Shown here one piece after another: positions 53,080 through 62,344 of a stretch of DNA of 64,000 bases; position 1 is the first letter of the stretch, and each line of letters begins with the position of its first letter. Under the pieces are notes generated by a model. That model saw only the letters and a program-made list of their open reading frames with translations, searched no databases and was not told the origin of the DNA. The stretch is from Flammeovirgaceae bacterium UBA2366. Lineage in GTDB: Bacteria > Bacteroidota > Bacteroidia > Cytophagales > Cyclobacteriaceae. The DNA lies in NCBI GenBank assembly GCA_002344065.1, contig DDTK01000011.1:124001-188000 (forward strand), read 5' to 3'. The translations under genes and the position numbers were made by a program.

Positions 53080-54866
53080 TTGTGCCCATGATTAAATATA
53101 CCATGCTTCTCCATCCGAAGGATAAAGATGCCTTCATGGAAAAACTCATGGACGTTGGGTTGGTACAGATTAATGGCTACGAAATAGGCGAAGATGCCGA
53201 AACGCAGGAGTTGTCTGCCACGATACGAGAAATTGAAGAAGCTATCAGGCGATTCAAAAAAAGAAATACAAAAGCACTGGATAATCATTCCATAAACCAT
53301 GATGAATTCCCTGCTCTATCCGATATAGCGAAAATGGAGCGAGAACTGGAGCAAGCACAACAGCATTCTGAAACACTGGCACTGGAAATTAAATTATTGG
53401 AACCATGGGGTAATTTCGATCGGGAAGCGGTGAAAAAGATTGAACAGCTTACTGGTCGTGAAGTAAAATTTTTTGAATACCCTGCCCGAAGGTTTGATCC
53501 ATTGTGGCAACAAAAGTATGCTCTCCAAATTGTCAATACCGTTGAAGGCAATAACTACTTTATAATTTTTAGAAAACCTGATGAAGAATTACCTCTTGCT
53601 CCGATTACCCTTCCGCCATCATCACTTTACAGCCTGCAACATGAACAGCATGAAATTCTAAAAAAAATTGAAACATTGAATAGCCGGTTAGATGGTTATG
53701 CCGCAAAGCTTAGCAATGGTTTACACGACAAACTTATACAAGCTAAAGATCAGTTAGCCCTTCACCTGGCGCAGCAACAAATTCAATCGGTGGCAAAAAA
53801 TACTATTTCAATAGTTGAGGCCTGGTGCCCTAAGCCAGAAGAAAAAAAGTTAAATCAATTTCTTGATGATGAAAAAGTAGTATACCTCACAACACCGCCT
53901 TCACAAAATGAATTACCGCCTGTATTGCTTAAAAATAATTGGTTCACCCGATTATTTGAACCCATTGGCGCATTGTTTGCCTTACCGCGTTATTCCGAAA
54001 TGGATTTAACGGTATTTTTCGCTCCGTTCTTTCTTTTGTTTTTTGGGCTTTGCCTGGGCGATGTGGGTTATGGTGTTGTTATTGTGCTGGCCACTACCCT
54101 TCTCAAATTAAAAAACACCAAATCACCTTATCGAAGTTACCTCACACTGGCACAACTACTTGGCCTTTCAACGATTGTTGCCGGAATGCTTTCCGGAACA
54201 CTATTCGGTTTGGAGATGGGAAAATTAGAATGGTTTGTCAGCTTAAGTTCCATGTTTCTGGATTACGACAAACTATTTAACCTGGCACTGGCTATTGGAT
54301 TTCTTCAAATCCTTTTTGGCTTAGGGGTGCAAGCCTATAAGCTATGGATATTTCAGGGATATAAATTTGCTTTATCCAAAATTGGCTGGATTATATTATT
54401 GATTAGTCTGGTAGACCTTTACCTGATCAATTCCTTCACCATGATAAGTGGTATGATACTTTGGGTGGCTTTAGCCTGCATTGTCATTTTCGGTGCACCC
54501 GAAAAAGGCTGGCTTAAATCCATAGGCTTTGGTGTAACCGATCTCTATAATATCACCAGTTTATTTGGCGATTTACTAAGTTATATCAGGCTGTTTGCAT
54601 TAGGTGTTTCCAGTGCTATTTTAGGCATTGTAGTAAATAGCATTGCCCTGTCCGCCAAAGGCATTCCTTACCTTGGATTTTTCTTGTTCCTGCTGGTACT
54701 GATTGTAGGCCATACAGCCAACCTGTTACTCTCGTCATTGAGTGCGTTTGTCCATCCGATGAGGTTAACCTTTGTTGAATTTTATAAAAACAGCGGATTC
54801 ATGGGTGGCGGAAAACCTTTCCAACCTTTAATTCGAAAAGCCAATACTAATTCATTAACTCATTAA
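53076..54866 (+). CDS. A/V-type ATPase subunit I (membrane stator, a-like)
   Basis: 596 residues. N-terminal cytosolic half with coiled coils; C-terminal half with seven or eight membrane helices starting near LTVFFAPFFLLFFGLCLGDVGYG. SYIRLFALGVSSAILG carries the essential Arg of the ion channel, and LGFFLFLLVLIVGHTANLLLS follows. It passes ions to and from the K ring. Seems complete for the family. Confidence 0.95.
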   Translation: MIVPMIKYTMLLHPKDKDAFMEKLMDVGLVQINGYEIGEDAETQELSATIREIEEAIRRFKKRNTKALDNHSINHDEFPALSDIAKMERELEQAQQHSETLALEIKLLEPWGNFDREAVKKIEQLTGREVKFFEYPARRFDPLWQQKYALQIVNTVEGNNYFIIFRKPDEELPLAPITLPPSSLYSLQHEQHEILKKIETLNSRLDGYAAKLSNGLHDKLIQAKDQLALHLAQQQIQSVAKNTISIVEAWCPKPEEKKLNQFLDDEKVVYLTTPPSQNELPPVLLKNNWFTRLFEPIGALFALPRYSEMDLTVFFAPFFLLFFGLCLGDVGYGVVIVLATTLLKLKNTKSPYRSYLTLAQLLGLSTIVAGMLSGTLFGLEMGKLEWFVSLSSMFLDYDKLFNLALAIGFLQILFGLGVQAYKLWIFQGYKFALSKIGWIILLISLVDLYLINSFTMISGMILWVALACIVIFGAPEKGWLKSIGFGVTDLYNITSLFGDLLSYIRLFALGVSSAILGIVVNSIALSAKGIPYLGFFLFLLVLIVGHTANLLLSSLSAFVHPMRLTFVEFYKNSGFMGGGKPFQPLIRKANTNSLTH

Positions 54867-54876
54867 CTATACAACT

Positions 54877-55326
54877 ATGGAAATAACATTAGCATACCTC
54901 GGACTCGGCATCATGGTTTTCTTCTCCGGCATTGGCAGTGCCATTGGTGTTTCCATTGGCGGGCAAGCCTCCATTGGTGCTTTAAAAAGGCGCGAAGATG
55001 CCTTTGGCAATTATATGTTGCTTAGTGCTTTACCCGGAACACAAGGCCTCTATGGATTTGCGGGGTTCTTCATTATCAATAACTCAGGTGTGATAAGTCC
55101 TGAAATAACTTTACTACAGGGAGCCGCTATATTCGGGGCAGGTATTATGTTAGGTGGTGTTAGTTTCTTCAGTGCCATTCAACAAGGAAAAATCTGCGGT
55201 AATGGTATTAACGCGTTGGCTGGCGGCCATGATGTATTTGGAAAGACAATGATACTGGCGGTGTTCCCCGAACTGTATGCCATTATCGCCTTTGCTGCCA
55301 CCTTCCTGATCAATGCATCCCTGTGA
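54877..55326 (+). CDS. A/V-type ATPase subunit K (rotor ring), with Na+-ligand signature
   Basis: 149 residues, four membrane helices in two hairpins. The first hairpin ends with LPGTQGLYGF (Leu52, Thr55, Gln56); Gln103 lies in AIQQGK and the ion-carrying Glu132 in FPELYAII. These match the five Na+ ligands of E. hirae NtpK (L61, T64, Q65, Q110, E139), so the pump is probably Na+-coupled. Only the second hairpin has the acidic residue, as in V-type rings with fewer ions. Last gene of the operon; no subunit F or G gene is present. Confidence 0.94.
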   Translation: MEITLAYLGLGIMVFFSGIGSAIGVSIGGQASIGALKRREDAFGNYMLLSALPGTQGLYGFAGFFIINNSGVISPEITLLQGAAIFGAGIMLGGVSFFSAIQQGKICGNGINALAGGHDVFGKTMILAVFPELYAIIAFAATFLINASL

Positions 55327-55328
55327 TG

Positions 55329-55664
55329 TCAGAAGCGCAGAACCTTGCCACGTTCGGATAAAAGTTCCTTGGCTTCTTTCCAGGATGGAAAGGTATCGGT
55401 TTGGTAAGTTAGTGTCCTGATTTCTTCGGCTAAATCAGCACTTACCTTCATGGCTTGAAGATGGGCACCGCTCTTTGCAAAGGTTTTCAAATCCTCTTCA
55501 CTCTTCCATGAGGTAATGGTATAGTGCATGGTCCAGATGCCGCGTGCCTTTTTCTGTAAAAAATTTGTACTCTCCAATTGCCGGATGATCTTCATGGCGT
55601 TGTAAGAAAGCGCAAAAAACTTCCAGGGAGATCTCAACTTAATACTGGTAATGGTAACCATCAT
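55329..55664 (-). CDS. Small monooxygenase-like (ABM/DUF3291-type) protein
   Basis: 111 residues from MMVTITSIKLRSPWKFFAL at 55664 (frame open to 55685, overlapping the ABC-F stop). Ferredoxin-like fold suggested by a strand-helix-strand pattern, GIWTMHYTITSWKSEEDLKTFAKSGAH being the core. Resembles small ABM/DUF3291 proteins. It follows the ABC-F gene on the minus strand and ends 2 bp from the end of subunit K. Confidence 0.75.
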   Translation of the reverse strand: MMVTITSIKLRSPWKFFALSYNAMKIIRQLESTNFLQKKARGIWTMHYTITSWKSEEDLKTFAKSGAHLQAMKVSADLAEEIRTLTYQTDTFPSWKEAKELLSERGKVLRF

Positions 55665-55677
55665 AACCGTAAAGAAA

Positions 55678-57540
55678 TTAATCAACCAACTCGGCCAACT
55701 CCAGCCACCGGGTTGTCTTTTGTTCTATTAACTCAGTTGTTGTTTGTAATTGTTGACCAAGTTCAACTAATTTAATATGATCTGCAATACCTGAATTGAT
55801 TTTTGCCTCCAGTTCACGCTTCTGTCCCTCCAGTAAATTAATCTCAGCTTGCAACTGCTCGTATTCTTGTTTCTCTTTAAAGGAGACTTTCTTAGAAGAA
55901 GACTGCAACTCTTTACTAGCAGGCTTTTCTGAAACCTGTACGTTCTTCAACGCTTCCTGTTCCTCAACCCAATCCCGATAATCGGTATAGTTACCATTGA
56001 AGAAACGTATCTTTCCATCTCCCTCAAATACGAACAACTGATCGACCAAATGATCCATAAAATAACGGTCGTGCGAAACCAGTAGCAAACAGCCGGTAAA
56101 TTTTTCAAGAAAATCTTCCAGTACATTTAAGGTATCAATATCAAAATCGTTGGTGGGTTCATCCAGAATAAGAAAGTTAGGATTAGTCACCAACATCTTT
56201 AACAGTTGCAATCGCTTCTTCTCTCCCCCACTCAATTTCTCAACATACGTATACTGCTTGTCGGGAGGAAATAAAAAATTATCCAGAAATTTAGATGCCG
56301 ATATTTGCGAGCCATCCGATAGCGTAATGAATTCGGCTATATCTTTTACCTCTTCAATCACACGATTTGAAGGATTGAGGTTCATAGAATCCTGTGTAAA
56401 GTAGCCAAACTTTGTAGTTACACCAGGCAGTACTTCACCACTATCCGGTTTAAGTCGCTGTGTAATCAAATTTAAAAAAGTGCTTTTTCCGACACCATTA
56501 CTTCCCACAACACCAATGCGATCGTGCTTTTTAAAAACGTAGGAGAAATTGTCGACCATTGATTTACCGGCATAAGCTTTCGACAGATGATTAACTTCAA
56601 GAATTTTACCTCCCTGGCGTGCCTCCTTAATATCAAGTTCAAGCCTGTCCTTCCTTAAATCCTGCGATGCCTTTTCCTTAAGTTCGTAAAAAGCTTCAAC
56701 CCGGTATTTTGCTTTGGTGCCGCGTGCCTTTGGCTGCCTGCGCATCCAATCGAGCTCCTTCTTCAACAGGTTACGGGCTTTGCTCACTTCAGCCTTCAAA
56801 ATTTCTTCTCGTTCTGATTTCTTTTCAAGATAATAAGCATAGTTTCCTTTGTAGCGGAAGAGCTGTCTTCTATCGAGTTCTATGATTTCGGTGGCTACGG
56901 CATCCAGAAAGTAACGATCGTGCGTTACCATAATCAACGTAATTTGCTGACCCGCTAAAAAATTCTCCAACCACTCAATAGCTGAGAGATCAAGGTGATT
57001 GGTGGGCTCATCCATAATGATGAGATCGGGTTCATTCAGCAGAAGTTGAGCCAAAAATATCCTCTTCTTTTGCCCTCCGGATAATTCCTTGAATTTCTTA
57101 TCCATATCAGGGACACCCAGTTTGCTGGTAACTTCCTGAACTTTTGAATCATAGTCCCAGGCACTAAGCTCTTCCATTTTTTCCAATGCAGCCTGCATGC
57201 GTTCAGGTGCTACATCCGGATGATGAATACAATCTTCATACTCTTTTACGGCACGGGCTACATCGTTGTCTTCACTGAAGAGTATATCCTTTACCTGTAG
57301 ATTTTCATCTACGGCAGGTTGTTGAGTAAGATAACCCAATCGAATACCTTCACGGATCACCACTGTGCCTGAATCAGGCGCCAGTTCACCCGTTAAAATC
57401 TTCAATAAGGTTGATTTGCCAACCCCATTATTACCCACAAAAGCCAGTTTTTCTCCTTGCGAGATGCCTAATGAAAGGTCTTTAAAGAGCCACTTATCAT
57501 TAAATGATTTAGAAATCAGCTCTGCAGAAAGGTAATTCAC
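55678..57540 (-). CDS. ABC-F family ATPase (Uup-like)
   Basis: 620 residues with two ATP-binding cassettes and no membrane part. Cassette 1: GNNGVGKSTLLKILTG (Walker A), LSGGQKKRIFLAQLLLN (signature), LIIMDEPTNHLDLSA (Walker B). Cassette 2: GSNGVGKSTFLNLI, LSGGEKKRLQLLKML, FLILDEPTNDFDIDT. The linker between them and a C-terminal coiled coil (YEQLQAEINLLEGQKRELEAK) are as in Uup. ABC-F proteins act at the ribosome or on DNA structures; not an exporter. Confidence 0.95.
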   Translation of the reverse strand: MNYLSAELISKSFNDKWLFKDLSLGISQGEKLAFVGNNGVGKSTLLKILTGELAPDSGTVVIREGIRLGYLTQQPAVDENLQVKDILFSEDNDVARAVKEYEDCIHHPDVAPERMQAALEKMEELSAWDYDSKVQEVTSKLGVPDMDKKFKELSGGQKKRIFLAQLLLNEPDLIIMDEPTNHLDLSAIEWLENFLAGQQITLIMVTHDRYFLDAVATEIIELDRRQLFRYKGNYAYYLEKKSEREEILKAEVSKARNLLKKELDWMRRQPKARGTKAKYRVEAFYELKEKASQDLRKDRLELDIKEARQGGKILEVNHLSKAYAGKSMVDNFSYVFKKHDRIGVVGSNGVGKSTFLNLITQRLKPDSGEVLPGVTTKFGYFTQDSMNLNPSNRVIEEVKDIAEFITLSDGSQISASKFLDNFLFPPDKQYTYVEKLSGGEKKRLQLLKMLVTNPNFLILDEPTNDFDIDTLNVLEDFLEKFTGCLLLVSHDRYFMDHLVDQLFVFEGDGKIRFFNGNYTDYRDWVEEQEALKNVQVSEKPASKELQSSSKKVSFKEKQEYEQLQAEINLLEGQKRELEAKINSGIADHIKLVELGQQLQTTTELIEQKTTRWLELAELVD

Positions 57541-57619
57541 AACGTAAACATTTTAATAGGGCGCAAAGGTACAAGGAAGGAATGATGTTCCCCAGTGCGC
57601 TCAAAAACAAAAAAAAATG

Positions 57620-58690
57620 CTAAGCCATTCCTAACCTTCTGAGATGTACGAGGTGTGAATAGAATGCCTTAAACATGGAGGTATATTCTACGTAGACTAT
57701 ATCATATTCCTTACACACCTCTTTAACAAATTTGCTAACCTGCGGGTAATGAATATGACTTATGCGTGGAAACAAGTGATGTTCAATCTGAAAGTTTAAT
57801 CCTCCTAAAAGCCAGTATAGAGTCTTGCTTCGGGTGGCAAAATTTGCTGTGGTGGTCACTTGATGTATAGCCCACTCATTTTCAATTTTATTGGAATGTT
57901 GATTGGGTGCAGGAAATTGTGTGCCTTGCACTACGTGCGCTAATTGAAAAACAATGCTGATAAACAGGCCGCAGATAAACGTAATAATAATAAATCCAAT
58001 AAGTGCTTTGGCAAATCCTACCATGAAAATAGGAAGAACAACATAAACACCAACATAAGCCAGCTTGGTAAACCAAAACACAAAATGCTCTTTCGCATTC
58101 CACTTTCTGGCCTCCATGTGTACTGCTATTTTACCCGTAAAGTACTTTTGAAAGTCATCGTAGAAAATCCAAACCAGGTAAGATATGCCGTAAAGCAATA
58201 CCCAATAAATGTGTTGAAACCTATGAAACCAAAAGCGTGGCTGTTCATCATGCAGTCGCATAAAAGGCAATACATCAATATCTGAGTCCATCCCTTCAAT
58301 ATTGGTATATGTATGATGGTTAACATTGTGTTTTACTTTCCAAAAAGATGAATTACCGCCCAGTATATTTAACGAGTACGCTGAAATACTATTAATCCAC
58401 GAATGCCTTGAAAAGCTTTGATGGCCGCCTTCATGCATCACATTAAAACCGATAAGGGCAAGGTTAATACCCAATAAACCACAAAGAATAATCGACAACC
58501 AAGGCACTGGTGTAAAAAACACAAGAATTACATACAAAGAAACGGCTGTTAAGACTTGAAATATTCCTTTTGTGTACAATCTCCAATTCCCGGCCGGATT
58601 CAAGTTATGCTCCATGAAATACTGATCAACCTTTTCCTTAATGGCCTTAAAAAAGACACTTTGACTGTTATCGAAACTTACTTTAGACAT
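57620..58690 (-). CDS. Front-end-type membrane fatty acid desaturase
   Basis: 356 residues with four or more membrane helices. Three His boxes: HEGGH at 86-90, HNVNHH at 121-126 and QIEHH around 302-306. The Q in the third box is typical of front-end acyl-lipid or linoleoyl-CoA-type desaturases. It uses O2 and an electron donor to introduce a double bond into membrane lipids, which affects fluidity. No cytochrome b5 domain is fused. Confidence 0.93.
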   Translation of the reverse strand: MSKVSFDNSQSVFFKAIKEKVDQYFMEHNLNPAGNWRLYTKGIFQVLTAVSLYVILVFFTPVPWLSIILCGLLGINLALIGFNVMHEGGHQSFSRHSWINSISAYSLNILGGNSSFWKVKHNVNHHTYTNIEGMDSDIDVLPFMRLHDEQPRFWFHRFQHIYWVLLYGISYLVWIFYDDFQKYFTGKIAVHMEARKWNAKEHFVFWFTKLAYVGVYVVLPIFMVGFAKALIGFIIITFICGLFISIVFQLAHVVQGTQFPAPNQHSNKIENEWAIHQVTTTANFATRSKTLYWLLGGLNFQIEHHLFPRISHIHYPQVSKFVKEVCKEYDIVYVEYTSMFKAFYSHLVHLRRLGMA

Positions 58691-58829
58691 GTATTGAGTT
58701 TAATTGCCTGCATTATAACACTAAATCCTGAGAATCGTTCTCCGTCAATGGAAATGACAAATATCATAGGCAGTAAGGTCGTAATGGTATTATCTTGGAT
58801 TCAGTTAAAAATCTGGCTCTTACCTAATA

Positions 58830-59852
58830 ATGGATTCCATAACACACGTTGCACTTGGGGCAGTAGTTGGAGAGGCATTGGCCGGCAAGCGCATCGGTAA
58901 ATCGGCATTATTGCTTGGTGCCATAGCACAAAGTTTACCCGATATTGACTTTGTTGCCTCTTTTTGGATGTCCTTCTCGGAAAATCTGCTGGCGCATCGG
59001 GGTTTTACTCACTCATTTTTGTTTATTGGGCTTACGGCTGTTGGATTAGCAATGTTTACCGATCGATGGTATCAAAAACCGGATATGCCCTTTCGATCGT
59101 GGTTATTCTTCTTTGGCGTGCAGATGCTCATTCATTTACTGATTGATGGATGCAATGCCTATGGTACAGGCTGGTTTGAACCCTTCAGCCATGAGCGCAT
59201 TTCATTTCATTTTATTTTTGTAGCCGATCCATTCTTTTCTGTTTGGATTAGCATAGCCGCAGTTGTATTGATGATCGCTCGCCAGGATCATGCATCACGA
59301 ATGAAATGGACGGTAGCATCCCTGATCATCTCAACGATATATCTATTTTACGCTGGCGTTAACAAAATCATAATTGAACGCGATGTTACCCGGGCGCTTA
59401 CCACTCAAAATATAGCATATTCACGCTTTCTTACTACTCCTACTCCGCTTAACACCTGGCTTTGGTTTGTTGCCGTTGAAGATGACAGCGGGTTTCATGT
59501 TGCGCATCGATCAGTTTTTGACCAACAAGAAAAAATAAACTTTCATTACTTCTACAAAAACAAAGAATTATTGAATGAAGTGGCCGGACATGAATCCCTG
59601 CAACATCTGATCAGGTTCTCGCAAGGGTATTATACCGTAAAGCGAAAAGAAGGCAAATTAATTTTCAATGACTTGCGTTTTGGGCAAATAACAGGTTGGG
59701 CCACCCCCGAAAATGAATTTGTATTTCACTTTTATTTGAGTCATCCTGAAGATAACCTACTGGTGATTCAACGCGGAAGGTTTGCAAATTGGAATGAGGA
59801 GACGGTCAGGTTACTGCTTAAACGAATACGGGGAATAAAGACTCCAGAATAA
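58830..59852 (+). CDS. Membrane metal-dependent hydrolase (YdjM/LexA-binding type)
   Basis: 340 residues. N-terminal membrane part with the family signature: MDSITHVALGAVVGEALAG and SLPDIDFVASFW, HRGFTHSFLFIG (HxxxTHS metal site) and LLIDGCNAYGTGWFEPFSHE. Four to five membrane helices, then a soluble C-terminal half (from ~190). Known relatives include YfhO/YdjM and phospholipase-like hydrolases. Substrate unknown. It is divergent from the desaturase. Confidence 0.88.
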   Translation: MDSITHVALGAVVGEALAGKRIGKSALLLGAIAQSLPDIDFVASFWMSFSENLLAHRGFTHSFLFIGLTAVGLAMFTDRWYQKPDMPFRSWLFFFGVQMLIHLLIDGCNAYGTGWFEPFSHERISFHFIFVADPFFSVWISIAAVVLMIARQDHASRMKWTVASLIISTIYLFYAGVNKIIIERDVTRALTTQNIAYSRFLTTPTPLNTWLWFVAVEDDSGFHVAHRSVFDQQEKINFHYFYKNKELLNEVAGHESLQHLIRFSQGYYTVKRKEGKLIFNDLRFGQITGWATPENEFVFHFYLSHPEDNLLVIQRGRFANWNEETVRLLLKRIRGIKTPE

Positions 59853-59898
59853 ATTCAGATTTCAATCTCTTGTTGCATAATCGAAAACAGATTTACAA

Positions 59899-60573
59899 AT
59901 GAAAGTCTTACTTATAGAAGATGAAGAAGCACTTGCCCAGGATATAGTAAAACACCTTCATGCCCAATACTATACCTGTGAGTGGGTAACACGGTATACC
60001 GAGGCAGAAGAAAAAATAAATCTATACGAGTATGATTGTATTCTTCTGGACATAGCCTTACCAGACGGCAATGGCCTAAACCTGCTGCAAAACCTGAAGC
60101 AGCATCATAAAATGGACGGTGTTATAGTCATCTCAGCAAAAAACGCTCTTGAAGATAAGATAAAAGGTCTTGACCTGGGTGCAGATGACTATATGGTGAA
60201 GCCATTTCATTTAGCGGAACTCAGTGCCCGCATCAGTGCAGTTATACGCAGAAAACAAGCAGAGAACACAAGCCCCATTATTCTGCATGACCTGAAAATA
60301 GATCTGCCTTCACGATCGGTTTATTGCAAAGAAAACAGACTAGACTTAACCAGAAAGGAGTTTGACCTGCTTATGTTTTTATATTTCAATAAAAACAGAG
60401 TTGTGTCCAAGAATGCAATTGCTGAGCATATCAGTGGAGATCATGCAGAAGGCTTTATTAATTTTGATTACATCTATTCACACATTAAAAACCTGAAAAA
60501 AAAGTTAACAGAAGGAGGCTGTGATGATTACATCAAAACAATTTATGGTATTGGATACCGAATGGAAGTATGA
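59899..60573 (+). CDS. OmpR-family response regulator
   Basis: 224 residues. Receiver domain with acidic residues E7-D8-E9, phospho-acceptor Asp51 (LLDIALPDGNG) and Lys in DDYMVKPFHLAEL; then a winged-helix DNA-binding domain with KEFDLLMFLYFNKNRVVSK and IKTIYGIGYRM. Its stop overlaps the kinase start by four bases, so they form a pair. Probably controls the following envelope genes. Confidence 0.95.
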   Translation: MKVLLIEDEEALAQDIVKHLHAQYYTCEWVTRYTEAEEKINLYEYDCILLDIALPDGNGLNLLQNLKQHHKMDGVIVISAKNALEDKIKGLDLGADDYMVKPFHLAELSARISAVIRRKQAENTSPIILHDLKIDLPSRSVYCKENRLDLTRKEFDLLMFLYFNKNRVVSKNAIAEHISGDHAEGFINFDYIYSHIKNLKKKLTEGGCDDYIKTIYGIGYRMEV

Positions 60574-61844
60574 AACTCCTCACACAAACTACACGATATT
60601 ATTTTATGCTGGCGGTGGCCCTGCTTCTGCTTAGTATACCGGCCATCTATTTTACATTGCGCACAGTACTCATTCATAAAATTGATGAAGAACTTCGCGA
60701 ACATAAAAGCAGCTTTTTTCAGTCATTACGATTGATAACTTCAGAAAAAGAATTAGAGGTTTATAAGCACTTTTATGAGGAGTTTTCGCTGAAAGAGATT
60801 ACCTATAAAATCGAAAAGGACTCAATTTATACCACCGAAGAATACGATTCCTCCGAACGCAGAGTCACGCCCTTGCGAATTCTGCGATCAGGTGTTTATC
60901 TGAATGGAAAGCATTACGAATTACTGATTCGGGAGTCGTTAATTACAACGCGGGACCTTATCTCCATTATCTTATTTGTCAAAGCAGGAATACTGGCAAG
61001 TTTGTTGGCCGGCTTACTCATAATCAATCGAAAGCTAACCAAAAGAGTATTTACCCCTTTTTATCAGACAGTCAGTAACTTAAAAAAATTTGAGATTGAC
61101 AAAGATTCAGCCATTCCCGAAATACATACCAGAATCACTGAGTTCAATGATCTGAATAAAGCCCTTATTCAGCTTACTGAAAGAAATCACCAGTCATACA
61201 TTAGCCAAAAGGAATTTACGGAAAATGCTGCGCATGAACTGCAGACCCCCCTGGCAATTATCCGCACAAAGCTGGAGTTGTTAATACAAACATCAGAAAT
61301 GACTAATGAGCAAGCTGAAATAATCAGTGAGTTGTATGATGCTTCTGATCGAATCAATCGACTGAACAAGAGCCTGCTCCTTCTTAGCCAGCTTGAAAAT
61401 ACCGGTACACTTGAAAGGGAACCCGCAAATCTGCATGAACTTGTTTTGAAAAATGTTAACCTGTTCAATGAAATTTTCGTAAGCAAGCAAATTGTACCAA
61501 AAATAACCGGTAGCAACTCCATTTTTAAAACCAACATTGCGCTGTTTGAAATATTATTGACAAATTTAATTTCAAATGCAGCACGATTTACACCTGATGG
61601 AGGCTCCATTCATATTCAATTGTCAGAAAATGAACTGATTATTTCCAATACCGGAAATCCACTCCTAAATCCTGAAAAGATATTTAATCGCTTTCATCGT
61701 GAATCAAACCAGAAAAGCGGAACAGGTTTAGGGCTTACCATATCAAAGCAAATCTGTAAAGTGCTTGGTTTTGACTTACGTTATAGCTTCAAAAATCACG
61801 AACACACCTTCACTCTATTATTTAATTGGTCAGATTATCCCTGA
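60570..61844 (+). CDS. Sensor histidine kinase, partner of the OmpR-type regulator
   Basis: 424 residues. Membrane segments about 11-31 (FMLAVALLLLSIPAIYFTL) and 130-155 (IILFVKAGILASLLAGLLII) enclose a ~100-residue periplasmic sensor. HisKA with phosphoacceptor His222 (ENAAHELQTPLAII); HATPase with NLISNAARFTPDGG and GTGLGLTISKQI. No HAMP is clearly visible. The ligand is not known; the pair may sense an envelope or redox signal. Confidence 0.94.
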   Translation: MKLLTQTTRYYFMLAVALLLLSIPAIYFTLRTVLIHKIDEELREHKSSFFQSLRLITSEKELEVYKHFYEEFSLKEITYKIEKDSIYTTEEYDSSERRVTPLRILRSGVYLNGKHYELLIRESLITTRDLISIILFVKAGILASLLAGLLIINRKLTKRVFTPFYQTVSNLKKFEIDKDSAIPEIHTRITEFNDLNKALIQLTERNHQSYISQKEFTENAAHELQTPLAIIRTKLELLIQTSEMTNEQAEIISELYDASDRINRLNKSLLLLSQLENTGTLEREPANLHELVLKNVNLFNEIFVSKQIVPKITGSNSIFKTNIALFEILLTNLISNAARFTPDGGSIHIQLSENELIISNTGNPLLNPEKIFNRFHRESNQKSGTGLGLTISKQICKVLGFDLRYSFKNHEHTFTLLFNWSDYP

Positions 61845-61930
61845 TTTTTGTCAGTTCGTCACAAATAACCTCTTTCTCCAGAAAGTCTTCAGATTTCTGT
61901 TTTTCATTTGATTCATAAAATCCTACATAG

Positions 61931-62335
61931 ATGAAACCAGGAATTTTATGGACAATACTAGCGGCACTTGTAATGGTTTCGGCAATCGCATTCTGGCTCT
62001 ACAATAAACCACATCGAACAGCCGAGCAAAGACCATTTGTTTCCCTTTCTGCAACCGAATTGTTTAAAGCTTTTGAGTCAGATGAAATTTCTGCAAATGA
62101 GAATTATCTGGATAAAATAATTGAAGTACATGGTGAAGTTGATGAGGTAACAATAGATATGGATAAAAATACAGTTGTGATTTTCAAAAGTGACGACCCG
62201 ATTTTTGGTATTCGATGCACGCTTGAAGCCAACAACACACACATTAAACCGGGAGATACGATTCACCTGAAAGGAATTTGCAAAGGATTTTTGTCAGATG
62301 TGGTTCTCACCGACTGTATCTATTTAAAGCACTAA
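61931..62335 (+). CDS. OB-fold (tRNA_anti-like) protein, membrane anchored
   Basis: 134 residues. An N-terminal membrane segment (ILWTILAALVMVSAIAFWLY) anchors an OB-fold domain: LFKAFESDEISANENYLDK, IIEVHGEVDEVTIDMDKNT and GIRCTLEANNTHIKPGDTIHLKG. This is the tRNA_anti-like family seen in Bacteroidota. The function is unknown. It lies 86 bp after the kinase and 9 bp before the cytochrome-type lipoprotein. Confidence 0.85.
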   Translation: MKPGILWTILAALVMVSAIAFWLYNKPHRTAEQRPFVSLSATELFKAFESDEISANENYLDKIIEVHGEVDEVTIDMDKNTVVIFKSDDPIFGIRCTLEANNTHIKPGDTIHLKGICKGFLSDVVLTDCIYLKH

Positions 62336-62344
62336 ATAAAACGG

